From Sphingomonas koreensis (GTDB lineage: Bacteria; Pseudomonadota; Alphaproteobacteria; Sphingomonadales; Sphingomonadaceae), in NCBI RefSeq assembly GCF_002797435.1, contig NZ_PGEN01000001.1, positions 4,152,501-4,216,500 of the forward strand: a DNA stretch of 64,000 nt, given 5' to 3'. Shown one piece after another: positions 16,540-25,253 of the stretch. Position numbers and translations under genes: made by a program. The stretch's first letter is position 1; each line of letters starts with the position of its first letter. The notes under the pieces are model-generated. The model ran no database searches. It was not told where the DNA came from and was given only the letters and a program-made list of their open reading frames with translations.

Positions 16540-17865
16540 TCAGCCGTTGCTGTCCCGCCGTGGCTTGCCGACGCCGACGAACGTGAAGCCGGCGCGTTCG
16601 GCCTCGGCGGCGGGGTAGATGTTGCGCAGATCGATCAGCAGCGGCTGGTTGAGCAGTGATTTCATCCGATTGAGGTCGAGCGCACGGAATGCGTCCCACT
16701 CGGTCACGATCACCAGCGCGTCGGCGCCTTCCGCGGCCGCATAGGGGCTGGCGGAGAATTCGACGTCCTTGATGACCAGCCTGGCCTGTTCGACGCCCTC
16801 GGGGTCGAACGCCTTCACGGTCGCGCCAGCATCCTGCAGCGTCTGGATGATCGCGATCGACGGTGCGTCGCGCATGTCGTCGGTGTTGGGCTTGAAGGTA
16901 AGTCCAAGAATTGCAACGGTTTTCCCGCGGACTTCGCCGCCCATCGCCTTGATGACTTTGCGGCCCATGGCGCGCTTGCGCTGGTCGTTGACCTGCACGG
17001 TCGCCTCGACGATGCGCAGCGGCGTCTCATGGTCGTCGGCGGTCTTGAGCAGCGCCAGCGTATCCTTGGGGAAGCACGAACCGCCATAGCCGGGCCCGGC
17101 GTTCAGGAACTTGCGGCCGATGCGGTTGTCCATGCCGATGCCGCGCGACACTTCCTGCACGTCGGCGCCGACCTGTTCGCACAGGTCCGCGATCTCGTTG
17201 ATGAAAGTGATCTTGACCGCGAGGAACGCATTTGCGGCATATTTGATCAGCTCGGCGGTGCGGCGGCCGGTGAACATGACGGGCGCCGACTGGTTGAGCG
17301 ACAGCGGGCGGTAGATGCCGCGCATCACCTCGCTGGCGCCCTCGTCCTCGCTGCCCACCACGACGCGGTCCGGCCGCTTGAAATCCTCGATCGCCGCGCC
17401 CTCGCGCAGGAATTCCGGATTGGAGACGACCTTGATGCACTTGTCCGGCGCGATCCGGGCGACGATCCGCTCGACCTCGTCGCCGGTGCCGACCGGGACG
17501 GTGGACTTGGTGACGATTACCGCCGGGCCATCGAGTGCGGCGACGATCTCCTCGGCGGCGGCGAAGACATAGGAAAGGTCGGCATGACCGTCCCCGCGGC
17601 GGCTGGGGGTGCCGACCGCGATGAACACCGCGTCCGCGCCCTTCACGCCTTCGGCAAGGTTGGTGGTGAACGACAGGCGTCCCGCCTGCACGTTCGACGC
17701 GACCAACTCGGCCAGGCCGGGCTCATAGATCGGCATGACATTCTGGTGCAGCAGTTCGATCTTGCGCGCGTCCTTGTCCACGCAAACCACATCGTGCCCG
17801 AAATCCGAGAAGCAGGCCCCCGAAACGAGGCCCACATAGCCGGTACCAATCATCGCAATACGCAC
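16540..17865 (-). CDS. ugd: UDP-glucose 6-dehydrogenase
   Basis: A 441-residue enzyme oxidising UDP-glucose to UDP-glucuronate with NAD. Rossmann motif GTGYVGLVSG (7-16), STVPVGTG, EFLREGAAIEDF and catalytic Cys264 in GYGGSCFPKD are present, as is the C-terminal domain GLTFKPNTDDMRDAPS. It supplies uronic acid for surface polysaccharides and is the logical partner of the epimerase at 56751-57812, although they are 40 kb apart. Monocistronic. Confidence 0.96.
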   Translation of the reverse strand: MRIAMIGTGYVGLVSGACFSDFGHDVVCVDKDARKIELLHQNVMPIYEPGLAELVASNVQAGRLSFTTNLAEGVKGADAVFIAVGTPSRRGDGHADLSYVFAAAEEIVAALDGPAVIVTKSTVPVGTGDEVERIVARIAPDKCIKVVSNPEFLREGAAIEDFKRPDRVVVGSEDEGASEVMRGIYRPLSLNQSAPVMFTGRRTAELIKYAANAFLAVKITFINEIADLCEQVGADVQEVSRGIGMDNRIGRKFLNAGPGYGGSCFPKDTLALLKTADDHETPLRIVEATVQVNDQRKRAMGRKVIKAMGGEVRGKTVAILGLTFKPNTDDMRDAPSIAIIQTLQDAGATVKAFDPEGVEQARLVIKDVEFSASPYAAAEGADALVIVTEWDAFRALDLNRMKSLLNQPLLIDLRNIYPAAEAERAGFTFVGVGKPRRDSNG

Positions 17866-17968
17866 GCCAAGACCTTTCGTTGAACGTCAGCGTGCTCTTA
17901 GCGCAACAGGGTGGGACGGCAAGGGGCGGCTGCCGATGCGGTGTCCACCAACGATGCGCTGCGGACGC

Positions 17969-18150
17969 AAAAAAAGCGCGGTCCGGAGGGGTACGCGCGC
18001 TGCCGTTACCAATGTCATGAACGGGAAGAGAGCCCGGACGGGTCGAGAGCCGCGGACCGTCCGTGGCACCGCCCATCCGGGCTTTCCGGAATTACCAGGG
18101 GCGAAGCGACTCGCCGTAGGTTTCCCGAAACAGGAAATCGAACATTCATT
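17969..18150 (-). ncRNA. Candidate structured small RNA with intrinsic terminator
   Basis: The 441-base gap between ugd and the EAL gene has no convincing gene. On the minus strand it contains a long irregular hairpin closed by AGCCCGGA/TCCGGGCT (18031-18083) with an inner CCACGGA/TCCGCGG arm. It ends in AGCGCG/CGCGCT (17975-18001) followed by seven T residues (17969-17975), a clear terminator signature. The size of about 180 bases and the rod shape recall 6S RNA, but I cannot match a consensus. The 5' end is a guess. Confidence 0.4.
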
Positions 18151-18306
18151 TTCTCCCATGTGCGCAATTACGCGCACGGGCGAATGCTTAATTGAATTTT
18201 AACTTTAAATCAAGATTTACTGATAGCGGTGGACAGGGGCGCCACCGCACGGCGTGCGTTTCGTCCTTAAGAGTTCCTTCAAGAGTGGGAGTTATTCGCG
18301 GATCTG

Positions 18307-19710
18307 ATGTCCGAGCGTGTCGAACCCGCCGAAGTCACGAATCCGCCCTTGCTGGCGGATGACGCCGTGTCGTCCGGCCTTCCGGCGCGGCTCGACATGC
18401 CGATGCCCATGGTGCTTTCCCGCAAGCGTGGCGCGGTTGTCCGCAGAGACGGCGACGCCGGCCCGGCAACCGGCCTGTGGCGCGCGCTATCGCTCTGCGA
18501 AATCTCGAATTTTCAATCGCTTCGCCGGCATCTTGGCCGGCCCCGCGCGGACACGCTGGTGCGCGACCTGGCCGACCATATCGGCCGGCTCGAACCCGAT
18601 GTCCGGCTTGCCGCGGCCGGCCGCTCGCTGCTCGAAATGTCGTTCGAAGCCGACTCGGCCGAATCCGCGACCGGGGTGATCGAGCGACTGGCGCGCGAAT
18701 TCACTCGCACCGTCGATCTCGACGGCGAACGGCACGTGATTCAGCTCCGCTGGGGCATTGCGGTGGCGCCCGCGATCGAGGACGACGAGGTGCGTCTGAC
18801 CGAGGCCGCGGAATCGGCGCTTGCGCAGGCACGCGCAGAATCGCGCATCGTGACGCTCGACCTGTCGCAGACCGACATCGCCTTCGACCGGCTGGCGCTG
18901 ATCCGCGAACTGCCGCGCGCGATCAGCTCCGGGCAATTGTTCCTGCAATATCAGCCCAAGGTTCATGTCCGGAAGGAAGCCGTGACCGGTGCCGAGGCGC
19001 TGGTGCGCTGGCGGCATCCGGTGCGCGGGCTGATCCTGCCCGGCGACTTCATTTCCGCCGCTGAAGAGGGGGGCGAGATCGCCGGCCTCACGCTGTGGAC
19101 GCTGCGCCAGGTGATCGCCGATCAGCAGGTATTGGCCGCGCATGGCCATGACATGCCCGTGTTCATCAACATTTCGGGCGTGCTCCTGGCCGATGCCGCG
19201 TTCGTGACCGAGGCGTGCCGGATCATCCGCGAGACCGGCGCGAAGATCGGGTTCGAGATCACCGAGACGGCGGTGATCCGCGATCCGGACAGCGCGATCC
19301 GCCACCTCCAGTCCTTCTCGGAAATCGGCATCCCGCTCGCCATCGACGACTATGGCGCGGGGCTTTCGTCGCTCGCCTATCTCAAGCAGTTGCCAGCGAC
19401 CGAACTCAAGATCGACAAGATGTTCGTGATGCAGCTGACCAGCAGCAATCGCGATCCGCTGATCGTCCGCTCGACCATCGACCTTGCGCACGCACTGGAG
19501 ATGGAAGTGACGGCGGAAGGTGTGGAGACGCCGGCCGCGCTGGCGCTGTTGAGCGTGATGGGCTGCGACATGGTTCAGGGCTTCCTGATCAGCCGCCCGG
19601 TCGCGCTTGACGCCTTTATCCGCTTCCTCGACGAGGAAGGGCACAAGGCGGCGTCGGCGATCCGGCCCACCTTCGCGCGGCCCGAGGGCTTCTGGCGCAA
19701 GAGCGGCTGA
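18307..19710 (+). CDS. EAL phosphodiesterase with degenerate GGDEF domain
   Basis: A 467-residue protein. Residues about 55-185 look like a GGDEF fold with the active site lost (AAAGRSLLE in place of GGDEF). Residues about 195-440 form EAL with Glu230 in EALVRW, INISG, FEITET, AIDDYGAGLSSL, LKIDK and AEGVET, so cyclic-di-GMP hydrolysis is expected. There is no membrane segment or receiver. Its TGA overlaps the ATG of the downstream hybrid kinase. Confidence 0.9.
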   Translation: MSERVEPAEVTNPPLLADDAVSSGLPARLDMPMPMVLSRKRGAVVRRDGDAGPATGLWRALSLCEISNFQSLRRHLGRPRADTLVRDLADHIGRLEPDVRLAAAGRSLLEMSFEADSAESATGVIERLAREFTRTVDLDGERHVIQLRWGIAVAPAIEDDEVRLTEAAESALAQARAESRIVTLDLSQTDIAFDRLALIRELPRAISSGQLFLQYQPKVHVRKEAVTGAEALVRWRHPVRGLILPGDFISAAEEGGEIAGLTLWTLRQVIADQQVLAAHGHDMPVFINISGVLLADAAFVTEACRIIRETGAKIGFEITETAVIRDPDSAIRHLQSFSEIGIPLAIDDYGAGLSSLAYLKQLPATELKIDKMFVMQLTSSNRDPLIVRSTIDLAHALEMEVTAEGVETPAALALLSVMGCDMVQGFLISRPVALDAFIRFLDEEGHKAASAIRPTFARPEGFWRKSG

Positions 19711-22136
19711 TGCGCCGGCTCCTTCCCATCGTTGCGGCGATTACGCTGGGGCTATCGGCTCCGGCACTTGCGCAACAGAGTGCCGCGGAAACTCTGATCG
19801 ACCGCGCCAAGGCTGCGATGATCACGCAGCCTGGCGAGGCGCTCAAACTGGCGGGCGAGGCCGAACGCCGCGCGGCCGTGATCACCGATCCGCGCGCAAA
19901 GGCGACGGCGATCGCGACTGCGCTGTGGTTGCAGAGCGAGGCTTCGATCCGCACACGCGATTCAAAGACGGCGGAGCCCCGCATCGCCCGCGCGCTGCAG
20001 CTGATCAGTCCCTATCCCGAGCCGAGCAAGCTGCGCGGCGATCTGCTGCTCGCGCGGGCCGGCGTCCAGCAGGACGAGATGCGCCCGGCCGAAGCGCTGG
20101 CATCGCTCCAGGAAGCGTTCAACATCTTCGGCGCGGTGGGCGAGAAGCGGAGCCAGTCGATCGCCCTTCAGACGATCGCGAACCTCTATACCGAGGCCAA
20201 CGACTTCGCGAGCGCCGACAAATATTTCCGCCAGGCGTCTGAAATCTATGAGGGCGATCCGCGGCTGTTGTTGTTCCTCTACAATAATCGCGGCAACGTG
20301 CTCTTGCGGCTGGAACGCAATGCGGACGCGTCGGCGCAGTACCGGCGCGCGCTGGCGACGGCACGCAGCCTGGGAAGTGAAACCGTCCTGCCTCCGATCC
20401 TTGCCAATCTCGCACGCTCACTTATCTCGGAAGACAAGCTGGACGAGGCGGACGCGGTTCTCGACGAGGCAATGGAGATCGTGCGCCGCAACGACGGCAA
20501 GGGCCCCGAGGCGCAACTCCTGGCAATCTCGGCGGACGCGGCCTATCACCGCGGGCAATTGAACCGCGCCCGCTCGCTGATCGAGCGCAGTTTCGCCGGG
20601 GTCGACCTCTCGCAAACGTCGATCGCGTATCGCGACGCGCACCTGACTGCCTATAATATCTATCGCAAGCTCGGCGAAAGCGCACTGGCGTTGCCGCATC
20701 TTGAGCGCGTCCGCAAGCTTGGCGACGAGGCCGCTCAGCTCGCCACGTCGACGAACATCGCGCTGATGGCCGCGCGCTTCGACTATGCCAATCAGGAGCT
20801 GCGCATCGCGAACCTGAAGGCGGACGAAGCCCGGCGCGAAGCCGAATTCCAGCGCACCCTGCTGTTCGGGGTGGGCGGCGCGACGCTGATCATCATCACC
20901 TTGCTGAGCATCGGCCTGTTCACGATCCGCCGCAGCCGCAACCAGGTGCGCGCCGCGAACGTCGAACTGGGCGAGACCAACGTCGCGCTCGAAAAGGCAT
21001 TGAAGGCCAAGACCGAGTTCCTCGCGACGACCAGCCACGAGATCCGCACCCCGCTCAACGGGATTCTCGGCATGACCCAGATCATGCTGCGCGACCCGAC
21101 GGTGCCGGCGCAGACGCGCGACCGGCTGGGCATCGTGCACGGCGCGGGCATGACGATGCGGGCGCTGGTCGACGACATTCTCGACGTGGCGAAGATGGAG
21201 ACCGGCAATCTGACGGTCGAGCTGGCCGCCGCCGATCTGCACGCGATGCTGCGCGATGTGACGCGGATGTGGGAAGAGCAGGCACGCGGCAAGGGGCTCG
21301 ACTTCAAGCTCGAGACCGAAGGCGCGCCGGCCTGGGTCGAAACCGATGCCGGACGGCTGCGGCAGATGCTGTTCAACCTGCTCTCCAACGCGCTCAAGTT
21401 CACCGAAAAGGGGACGGTTGCGGTCAAGGCTTTTGCCACGGACGGGCGGCTGCGCATCGCGGTGTCCGACAGCGGCATCGGCATTCCTGCCGAGAAGCAT
21501 GAGGAGATCTTCGAATCCTTCCGCCAGGTCGATGCGGGCACCACGCGCAAGTTCGGCGGGACCGGGCTGGGCCTTGCGATCGTGCGCAATCTCGCCCGGG
21601 CGCTCGACGGCGACGTTTCGGTCGCGAGCGTGGAAGGCGAGGGGACGACCTTCACCGTCGATCTGCCGCTGATCGAGGCTGCGGCGCCGGACGGCGCGGG
21701 CGCGGCCGGCGGGCCGGGCGAGCCGGTGATCGTGCTCGACCGCAACCCGATCGCACGCGGCATGCTGCGCACCCTGCTCGAACCGCATTTCTCCTCAGTC
21801 CAGTTTGCGGCGACACCCGACGAGGCGCTGGCGATGCTGACCGGTTCGGGCCCGGCGCTGCTGCTCGGCGAAGAGGCGACGCTCAAGGCGGCGGGGGACG
21901 ATGCGGTGGCGGTTCTGGCCAGCCTCGCCAAGGCCGTAAAGGAAAAGGGCGGACGGAGCGCGGTGCTCTGGGTCAAGCCGGACGAAGCGATGCTCGCGGC
22001 GCTGGCGGAAGCAGGTGCGGATACCGTCGTCGCCAAGCCCGTCGCGGGGGCGGCGCTGGTCGAAGCGCTGGTGGCCGGGCGCCCACAGAATTCTGGGCAA
22101 TCCACCGCATCCCGACTTGTGTCGCAAGCGGCTTAA
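19710..22136 (+). CDS. TPR-containing hybrid sensor kinase with degenerate receiver
   Basis: An 808-residue protein: signal peptide (about 1-21), periplasmic TPR-like helical repeats (about 25-380), one transmembrane helix (384-406), a short coiled coil, HisKA with TSHEIRTPLNGILGM (His443) and ATPase motifs NLLSNALKFTE, DSGIGIP and FGGTGLGLAI. The C-terminal 140 residues resemble a receiver (EPVIVLDRNPIARGML) but have LLLGEEA where the phosphoacceptor Asp should be. Signal is probably passed to the single-domain regulator 62 bases downstream. Confidence 0.9.
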   Translation: MRRLLPIVAAITLGLSAPALAQQSAAETLIDRAKAAMITQPGEALKLAGEAERRAAVITDPRAKATAIATALWLQSEASIRTRDSKTAEPRIARALQLISPYPEPSKLRGDLLLARAGVQQDEMRPAEALASLQEAFNIFGAVGEKRSQSIALQTIANLYTEANDFASADKYFRQASEIYEGDPRLLLFLYNNRGNVLLRLERNADASAQYRRALATARSLGSETVLPPILANLARSLISEDKLDEADAVLDEAMEIVRRNDGKGPEAQLLAISADAAYHRGQLNRARSLIERSFAGVDLSQTSIAYRDAHLTAYNIYRKLGESALALPHLERVRKLGDEAAQLATSTNIALMAARFDYANQELRIANLKADEARREAEFQRTLLFGVGGATLIIITLLSIGLFTIRRSRNQVRAANVELGETNVALEKALKAKTEFLATTSHEIRTPLNGILGMTQIMLRDPTVPAQTRDRLGIVHGAGMTMRALVDDILDVAKMETGNLTVELAAADLHAMLRDVTRMWEEQARGKGLDFKLETEGAPAWVETDAGRLRQMLFNLLSNALKFTEKGTVAVKAFATDGRLRIAVSDSGIGIPAEKHEEIFESFRQVDAGTTRKFGGTGLGLAIVRNLARALDGDVSVASVEGEGTTFTVDLPLIEAAAPDGAGAAGGPGEPVIVLDRNPIARGMLRTLLEPHFSSVQFAATPDEALAMLTGSGPALLLGEEATLKAAGDDAVAVLASLAKAVKEKGGRSAVLWVKPDEAMLAALAEAGADTVVAKPVAGAALVEALVAGRPQNSGQSTASRLVSQAA

Positions 22137-22198
22137 GACGATAGCACACATATGATATCCTCACCTCGCGACGGCAACGAGATGGGCATGGCCCGCAC

Positions 22199-22591
22199 AT
22201 GAATATCCTGTTTATCGAAGACGATCCCATGAACCGCCGTGTCGTTCGCGACATGCTTGACGTGGCCGGCGCGTCGATGGCCGAGGCGGAGCATGCCGAA
22301 GAGGGGTTGCGGCGTATCGGTGCCGAGGATTTCGATGTCGTGCTGGTCGATCTGCGGATGCCGGGGATGGACGGGATCGAGGCGATCGAACGCATCCGGG
22401 CGCGCGACGACGCCAAGGCCGAACTGCCGATTATCGTCGTCACCGCCGATACCGCGATCGACCTGCGCGAACGCTGCCTGACCGCGGGGGCGGACGAGGT
22501 GCTGTTCAAGCCGGTGGCGATGGACGCGCTGTTCGACACGATCGGCCGCGTGCTCGCGCTGCGCAGCGGCGGCGACGGGATGCTGCTTTAG
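22199..22591 (+). CDS. Single-domain CheY-like response regulator
   Basis: A 130-residue receiver with all key residues: EDD (7-9), phosphoacceptor in LVDLRMPGMDG, Thr in VVTADT and Lys in LFKPV. There is no output domain, so it acts by protein contact or as a phosphorelay link. It is third in the run EAL-hybrid kinase-regulator. Confidence 0.92.
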   Translation: MNILFIEDDPMNRRVVRDMLDVAGASMAEAEHAEEGLRRIGAEDFDVVLVDLRMPGMDGIEAIERIRARDDAKAELPIIVVTADTAIDLRERCLTAGADEVLFKPVAMDALFDTIGRVLALRSGGDGMLL

Positions 22592-22618
22592 ACGTTTGCG
22601 CCGCTCACGCGGCGAGCA

Positions 22619-22694
22619 GCACCGGCCCGCTCCCCCACCCGGCCACCCACAGCCTATTCTGGATGGGTGGCCGGGTGGGGGAGCGGGCCGGTGC
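22619..22694. terminator. Perfect 31-bp inverted repeat between convergent genes
   Basis: Arms 22619-22649 and 22664-22694 are exact reverse complements with a 14-base loop. The left arm begins GCACCGGCCCGCTCCCCCAC. It lies 27 bases after the response regulator and 13 bases before the hydroxylase stop, so it should act as a bidirectional terminator. A perfect 31-bp stem is much longer than termination needs, so it may also be a palindromic repeat element. Confidence 0.7.
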
Positions 22695-22707
22695 CGTCCT
22701 ACCCCAA

Positions 22708-23412
22708 TCAATAGGTCTTGATCGGCAGGTTGATCCAGGGGAACTCCCTGAACCATTTGGTGATGATGTACTTGGTGCCCTTCACCACCGGGCTGCCCTC
22801 GTGCAGCGTGCCGGGATTGGGCGAACCGTCGGGCTTCATGTTGTTCCAGGCGAGCAGCAGCCCGCGCTTGGGCGTCACGCGGATCCCGGCCTGGGGGAAC
22901 CAGGTCGCGCCGCCTTCCTCGACGTCGTTGAGGTAGATCATCGTCGTCCAGGTACGCTGGCCGCCCGACGCCTTCATCGCGGTCCAATATTCCTGATTCT
23001 CGCTGAACCAGTCATAGTGCGGGCGGAATTGCTGGCCGGGGGCATAGCGCTGGCCCTGCATCGTCTCGCCATGTTCTGGAGGGACGCCCAGCAGGTTCGC
23101 CATCCGCTCGTCCAGCGGGCGTACATCGGGCGACCAGCGGTCGAGGTCGCAGCTTTCGCTGGTGCGGAATTCGGGGTCTTCCGAAGCCGCGAGCAGCGTC
23201 GAGGGACGGCGATTGGCGTCGATCAGCCGTATCAGCGTGTCGCACTCGGCATCGTTCAGAAAGCCGGGATAATAGTAGATCTGGGCGGCATCGATCTTGG
23301 CCTTGCGGATTGCCGGATTGGCCTCGAGCCGGGTCGTGACCTGCTGCCCGGCGCGCGCGCGGGTCATCGAGGCGCCGCCCTGTTTGGGTTTGGGTTTGGC
23401 GAAGATGCTCAT
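22708..23412 (-). CDS. 2-oxoglutarate/Fe(II) oxygenase, prolyl-4-hydroxylase family
   Basis: A 234-residue enzyme. The double-stranded beta-helix carries the iron ligands in PHYDWF (HxD) and the distal His in TLHEGSPV, with the 2-oxoglutarate-binding Lys in VVKGTKYIITKWF. YYYPGFLNDAECDTLI is typical of the family N-terminus. The ATG at 23412 (MSIFAKPKPKQGG) is chosen because upstream sequence does not look like protein. The substrate is unknown. Confidence 0.88.
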   Translation of the reverse strand: MSIFAKPKPKQGGASMTRARAGQQVTTRLEANPAIRKAKIDAAQIYYYPGFLNDAECDTLIRLIDANRRPSTLLAASEDPEFRTSESCDLDRWSPDVRPLDERMANLLGVPPEHGETMQGQRYAPGQQFRPHYDWFSENQEYWTAMKASGGQRTWTTMIYLNDVEEGGATWFPQAGIRVTPKRGLLLAWNNMKPDGSPNPGTLHEGSPVVKGTKYIITKWFREFPWINLPIKTY

Positions 23413-23447
23413 GGCGGCCAACTTGCCGAGGGCGCCGTGAAACGCAA

Positions 23448-23475
23448 GAGGCCCGGCCGTTGCCGGCCGGGCCTC
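23448..23475 (-). terminator. Hairpin after the RcnB gene
   Basis: A perfect 12-bp stem GAGGCCCGGCCG/CGGCCGGGCCTC with a 4-base loop lies 23 bases beyond the RcnB stop. Only a weak T-tract follows. Confidence 0.6.
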
Positions 23476-23497
23476 CGCGTGACGATCGGCGATCGCC

Positions 23498-24343
23498 CTA
23501 CCAGAAGATGTCGTATTCGACGTCCACGACCTGGCCGGTATGGATATCCACCAGCAGCGCATCGTTATAGTAACGCACCCAGCGATACGGCCCATAGGCC
23601 GGCGGCAGGCGATAGTAGAACGGATCGTTGATCCAGTAGTTCGACGAGAACAGCATCGATCCCAGCGTCAGCCCGATCGAGAAGCGCTGATAGCCGTAAT
23701 TGTAGCCGCGCGGGGCGTAGTAGCGCGGCAGGCGGTAGATGTTGCGGTTGCGGTTGCGATAGTCGCCCCAGTTGTAACGGCGATCCTGGCGCCAGCCGCG
23801 GTTCCAGTTGCGGTTGTCGCCCCGGTCGCGATTCCAGTCGCGATCCCGATTCCAGTCGCGGCGATTGTCGTCGCGGCGGTCACGGTTCCAGTCGCGGCGA
23901 TCGTCCCGGCGGTCGTTGCGCCAGTCCCGGCGGTCGTCGTTGCGGTCCTGTCGCCAGTCGCGGCGGTCGTCCCGCCGGTCGTTACGCCAGTCCCGGCGGT
24001 CGTCGCGGCGATCCTGACGCCAGTCGCGGCGATCCTGCTGCGGCTGCGGCGTCACGCCCTGGGGTTGTGCGGGGCGCTGGAATTGCGGCCGCTCGGGCCG
24101 TTCGGGGCGTTGGAACTGAGGCCGATCGGGGCGCTCGGGCCGCTGGAACTGCGGCTGCTGCGCACGCTGCTGTTCGCGCTGGGCGCGGAATTGCTCACGC
24201 TGCGCGCGGAACTGTTCGCGCTGTTGCTGCCGCGCTTCGCCGCCGCCGTCACGGCCGCGCCACTGGCCACGCTCCTGCGCGACCGCCATGGTGGGGGTCA
24301 GGATGGTCGCACCGATCAGCGCGGCCAGAACAAACTTTTTCAT
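23498..24343 (-). CDS. RcnB-family periplasmic protein with arginine/aspartate repeats
   Basis: A 281-residue exported protein. A signal peptide (MKKFVLAALIGATILTPTM) is followed by QFRAQREQ repeats (43-60), QFQRPERP repeats (65-91) and about ten RDDRRDWR-type units (104-181). A C-terminal RcnB-like domain follows (about 205-281: YYAPRGYNYG, YRLPPAYGPYRWVRYYNDALLVDIHTGQVVDV). E. coli RcnB is a periplasmic factor in nickel/cobalt balance; sphingomonads have many expanded RcnB-like proteins of unclear role. The repeat tract is highly charged and probably disordered. Confidence 0.85.
   Translation of the reverse strand: MKKFVLAALIGATILTPTMAVAQERGQWRGRDGGGEARQQQREQFRAQREQFRAQREQQRAQQPQFQRPERPDRPQFQRPERPERPQFQRPAQPQGVTPQPQQDRRDWRQDRRDDRRDWRNDRRDDRRDWRQDRNDDRRDWRNDRRDDRRDWNRDRRDDNRRDWNRDRDWNRDRGDNRNWNRGWRQDRRYNWGDYRNRNRNIYRLPRYYAPRGYNYGYQRFSIGLTLGSMLFSSNYWINDPFYYRLPPAYGPYRWVRYYNDALLVDIHTGQVVDVEYDIFW
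23801..24034 (-). repeat. Tandem coding repeat of the RcnB protein
   Basis: A run of imperfect 12- to 24-base units such as CGATCCTGACGCCAGTCGCG and CGGTCGTCGCGGCGATCC (plus strand) encodes RRDWRQDR/NDRRDD units. Such a tract is prone to slippage and length change between strains. Confidence 0.75.
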
Positions 24344-24447
24344 CTCGGTCCTCCGCTCCGGCAGAGCGCCGGCGTTCAGAATAACCCGCTAATGCACCGA
24401 GTCGGCTGACACGCGTCTGAATTGCGCTGACAGCATTGCGAAAGGAT

Positions 24448-24963
24448 TCAGGCTTCGGGCTCGATCGCGGTCTGCTGATCGTCGGGCTCCCCCGCGCTGC
24501 TGTCGTCTTCGCCGCGGGCAAGCCGGGCCGCACGCCCCACGGCTTCGATCAGGCGGGGATAGACGCCGCAGCGGCAGAGGTTGGTGATCGCCGCGGCGAT
24601 CTCCTCGTCCGAGGGGTTGCGGTTCTTCCGCAGCAGCACCGACGCGGCCATGACCATGCCGGGGATGCAATAGCCGCACTGGCCGACATTGGCGGCGAGG
24701 AAGGCGCGCTGCACCGGATGCGCGCGATTCTCCGCCAGCCCTTCGATCGTGGTGACGAAGCTCCCCTCGATCGCCCCGATCGTGACCTGGCACGATCGCA
24801 CCGCGGCACCATCGATATCGACCGTGCATGCGCCGCAATCGCCCGTGCCGCAGCCATATTTGGTGCCGGTCAGGTTCGATGCATCGCGCAGCGCCCAGAG
24901 CAGCGGCGTCCGCGCATCGAGCTTGTATTCGACGGGCTGGTTGTTGACGGTGAACCGGGTCAT
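24448..24963 (-). CDS. 2Fe-2S subunit of a xanthine-dehydrogenase-family oxidoreductase
   Basis: A 171-residue electron-transfer subunit. It has the plant-type cluster motif CGTGDCGACTV with its distal Cys (RSCQV) and the second helical cluster motif CGYC...CRC (GQCGYCIPGM, LCRCGVYPRL), as in IorA/CoxS proteins. These normally pair with a molybdopterin-binding large subunit, but none lies in this window on either side. It may serve a distant partner or be a remnant. An acidic tail rich in Asp and Ser ends the protein. Confidence 0.9.
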   Translation of the reverse strand: MTRFTVNNQPVEYKLDARTPLLWALRDASNLTGTKYGCGTGDCGACTVDIDGAAVRSCQVTIGAIEGSFVTTIEGLAENRAHPVQRAFLAANVGQCGYCIPGMVMAASVLLRKNRNPSDEEIAAAITNLCRCGVYPRLIEAVGRAARLARGEDDSSAGEPDDQQTAIEPEA

Positions 24964-25253
24964 GCGGGGCGCACCCTAGCGGATGCCGCACGAAACCCAA
25001 GCCCGGACGGTCGAATCCCTTCAGCGGGGCAGAAGCAATGCCTGCATGCGCTTCAGCGACGCTGGAACAGGGGGCAGTCGAGCGCGGGGGCCGCCTCGAG
25101 CAGTCGCGACGCGGATCCGCCCCTCGCCAGGAAGGCCGCGCCCTGCATCCGCCGCCGTTCCCGTACGATCGCGCCGGAGCGAGGCGGTCACGTTTCGCTC
25201 CCCAGGATCACGCAGTCGCGGGTGATCGTGGCGGGCGGGAGCGGCACGAGCGT
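24964..25253. other. Gap without a confident gene
   Basis: This 290-base stretch separates the iron-sulfur subunit from the MaoC gene, both on the minus strand. Only short, poorly supported frames are present, one ending AAPALDCPLFQRR on the minus strand. I see no repeat or terminator. Confidence 0.5.

Noticed and set aside
17911..18202. Short plus- and minus-strand frames between ugd and the EAL gene
   Set aside because: No ribosome sites or protein-like features; the region is better explained by a structured RNA and its terminator.
23808..24017. CRISPR-like appearance of the regular repeats near 23.8-24.0 kb
   Set aside because: The units have no unique spacers of constant length and translate in frame as RDDRRDWR repeats of an RcnB protein.
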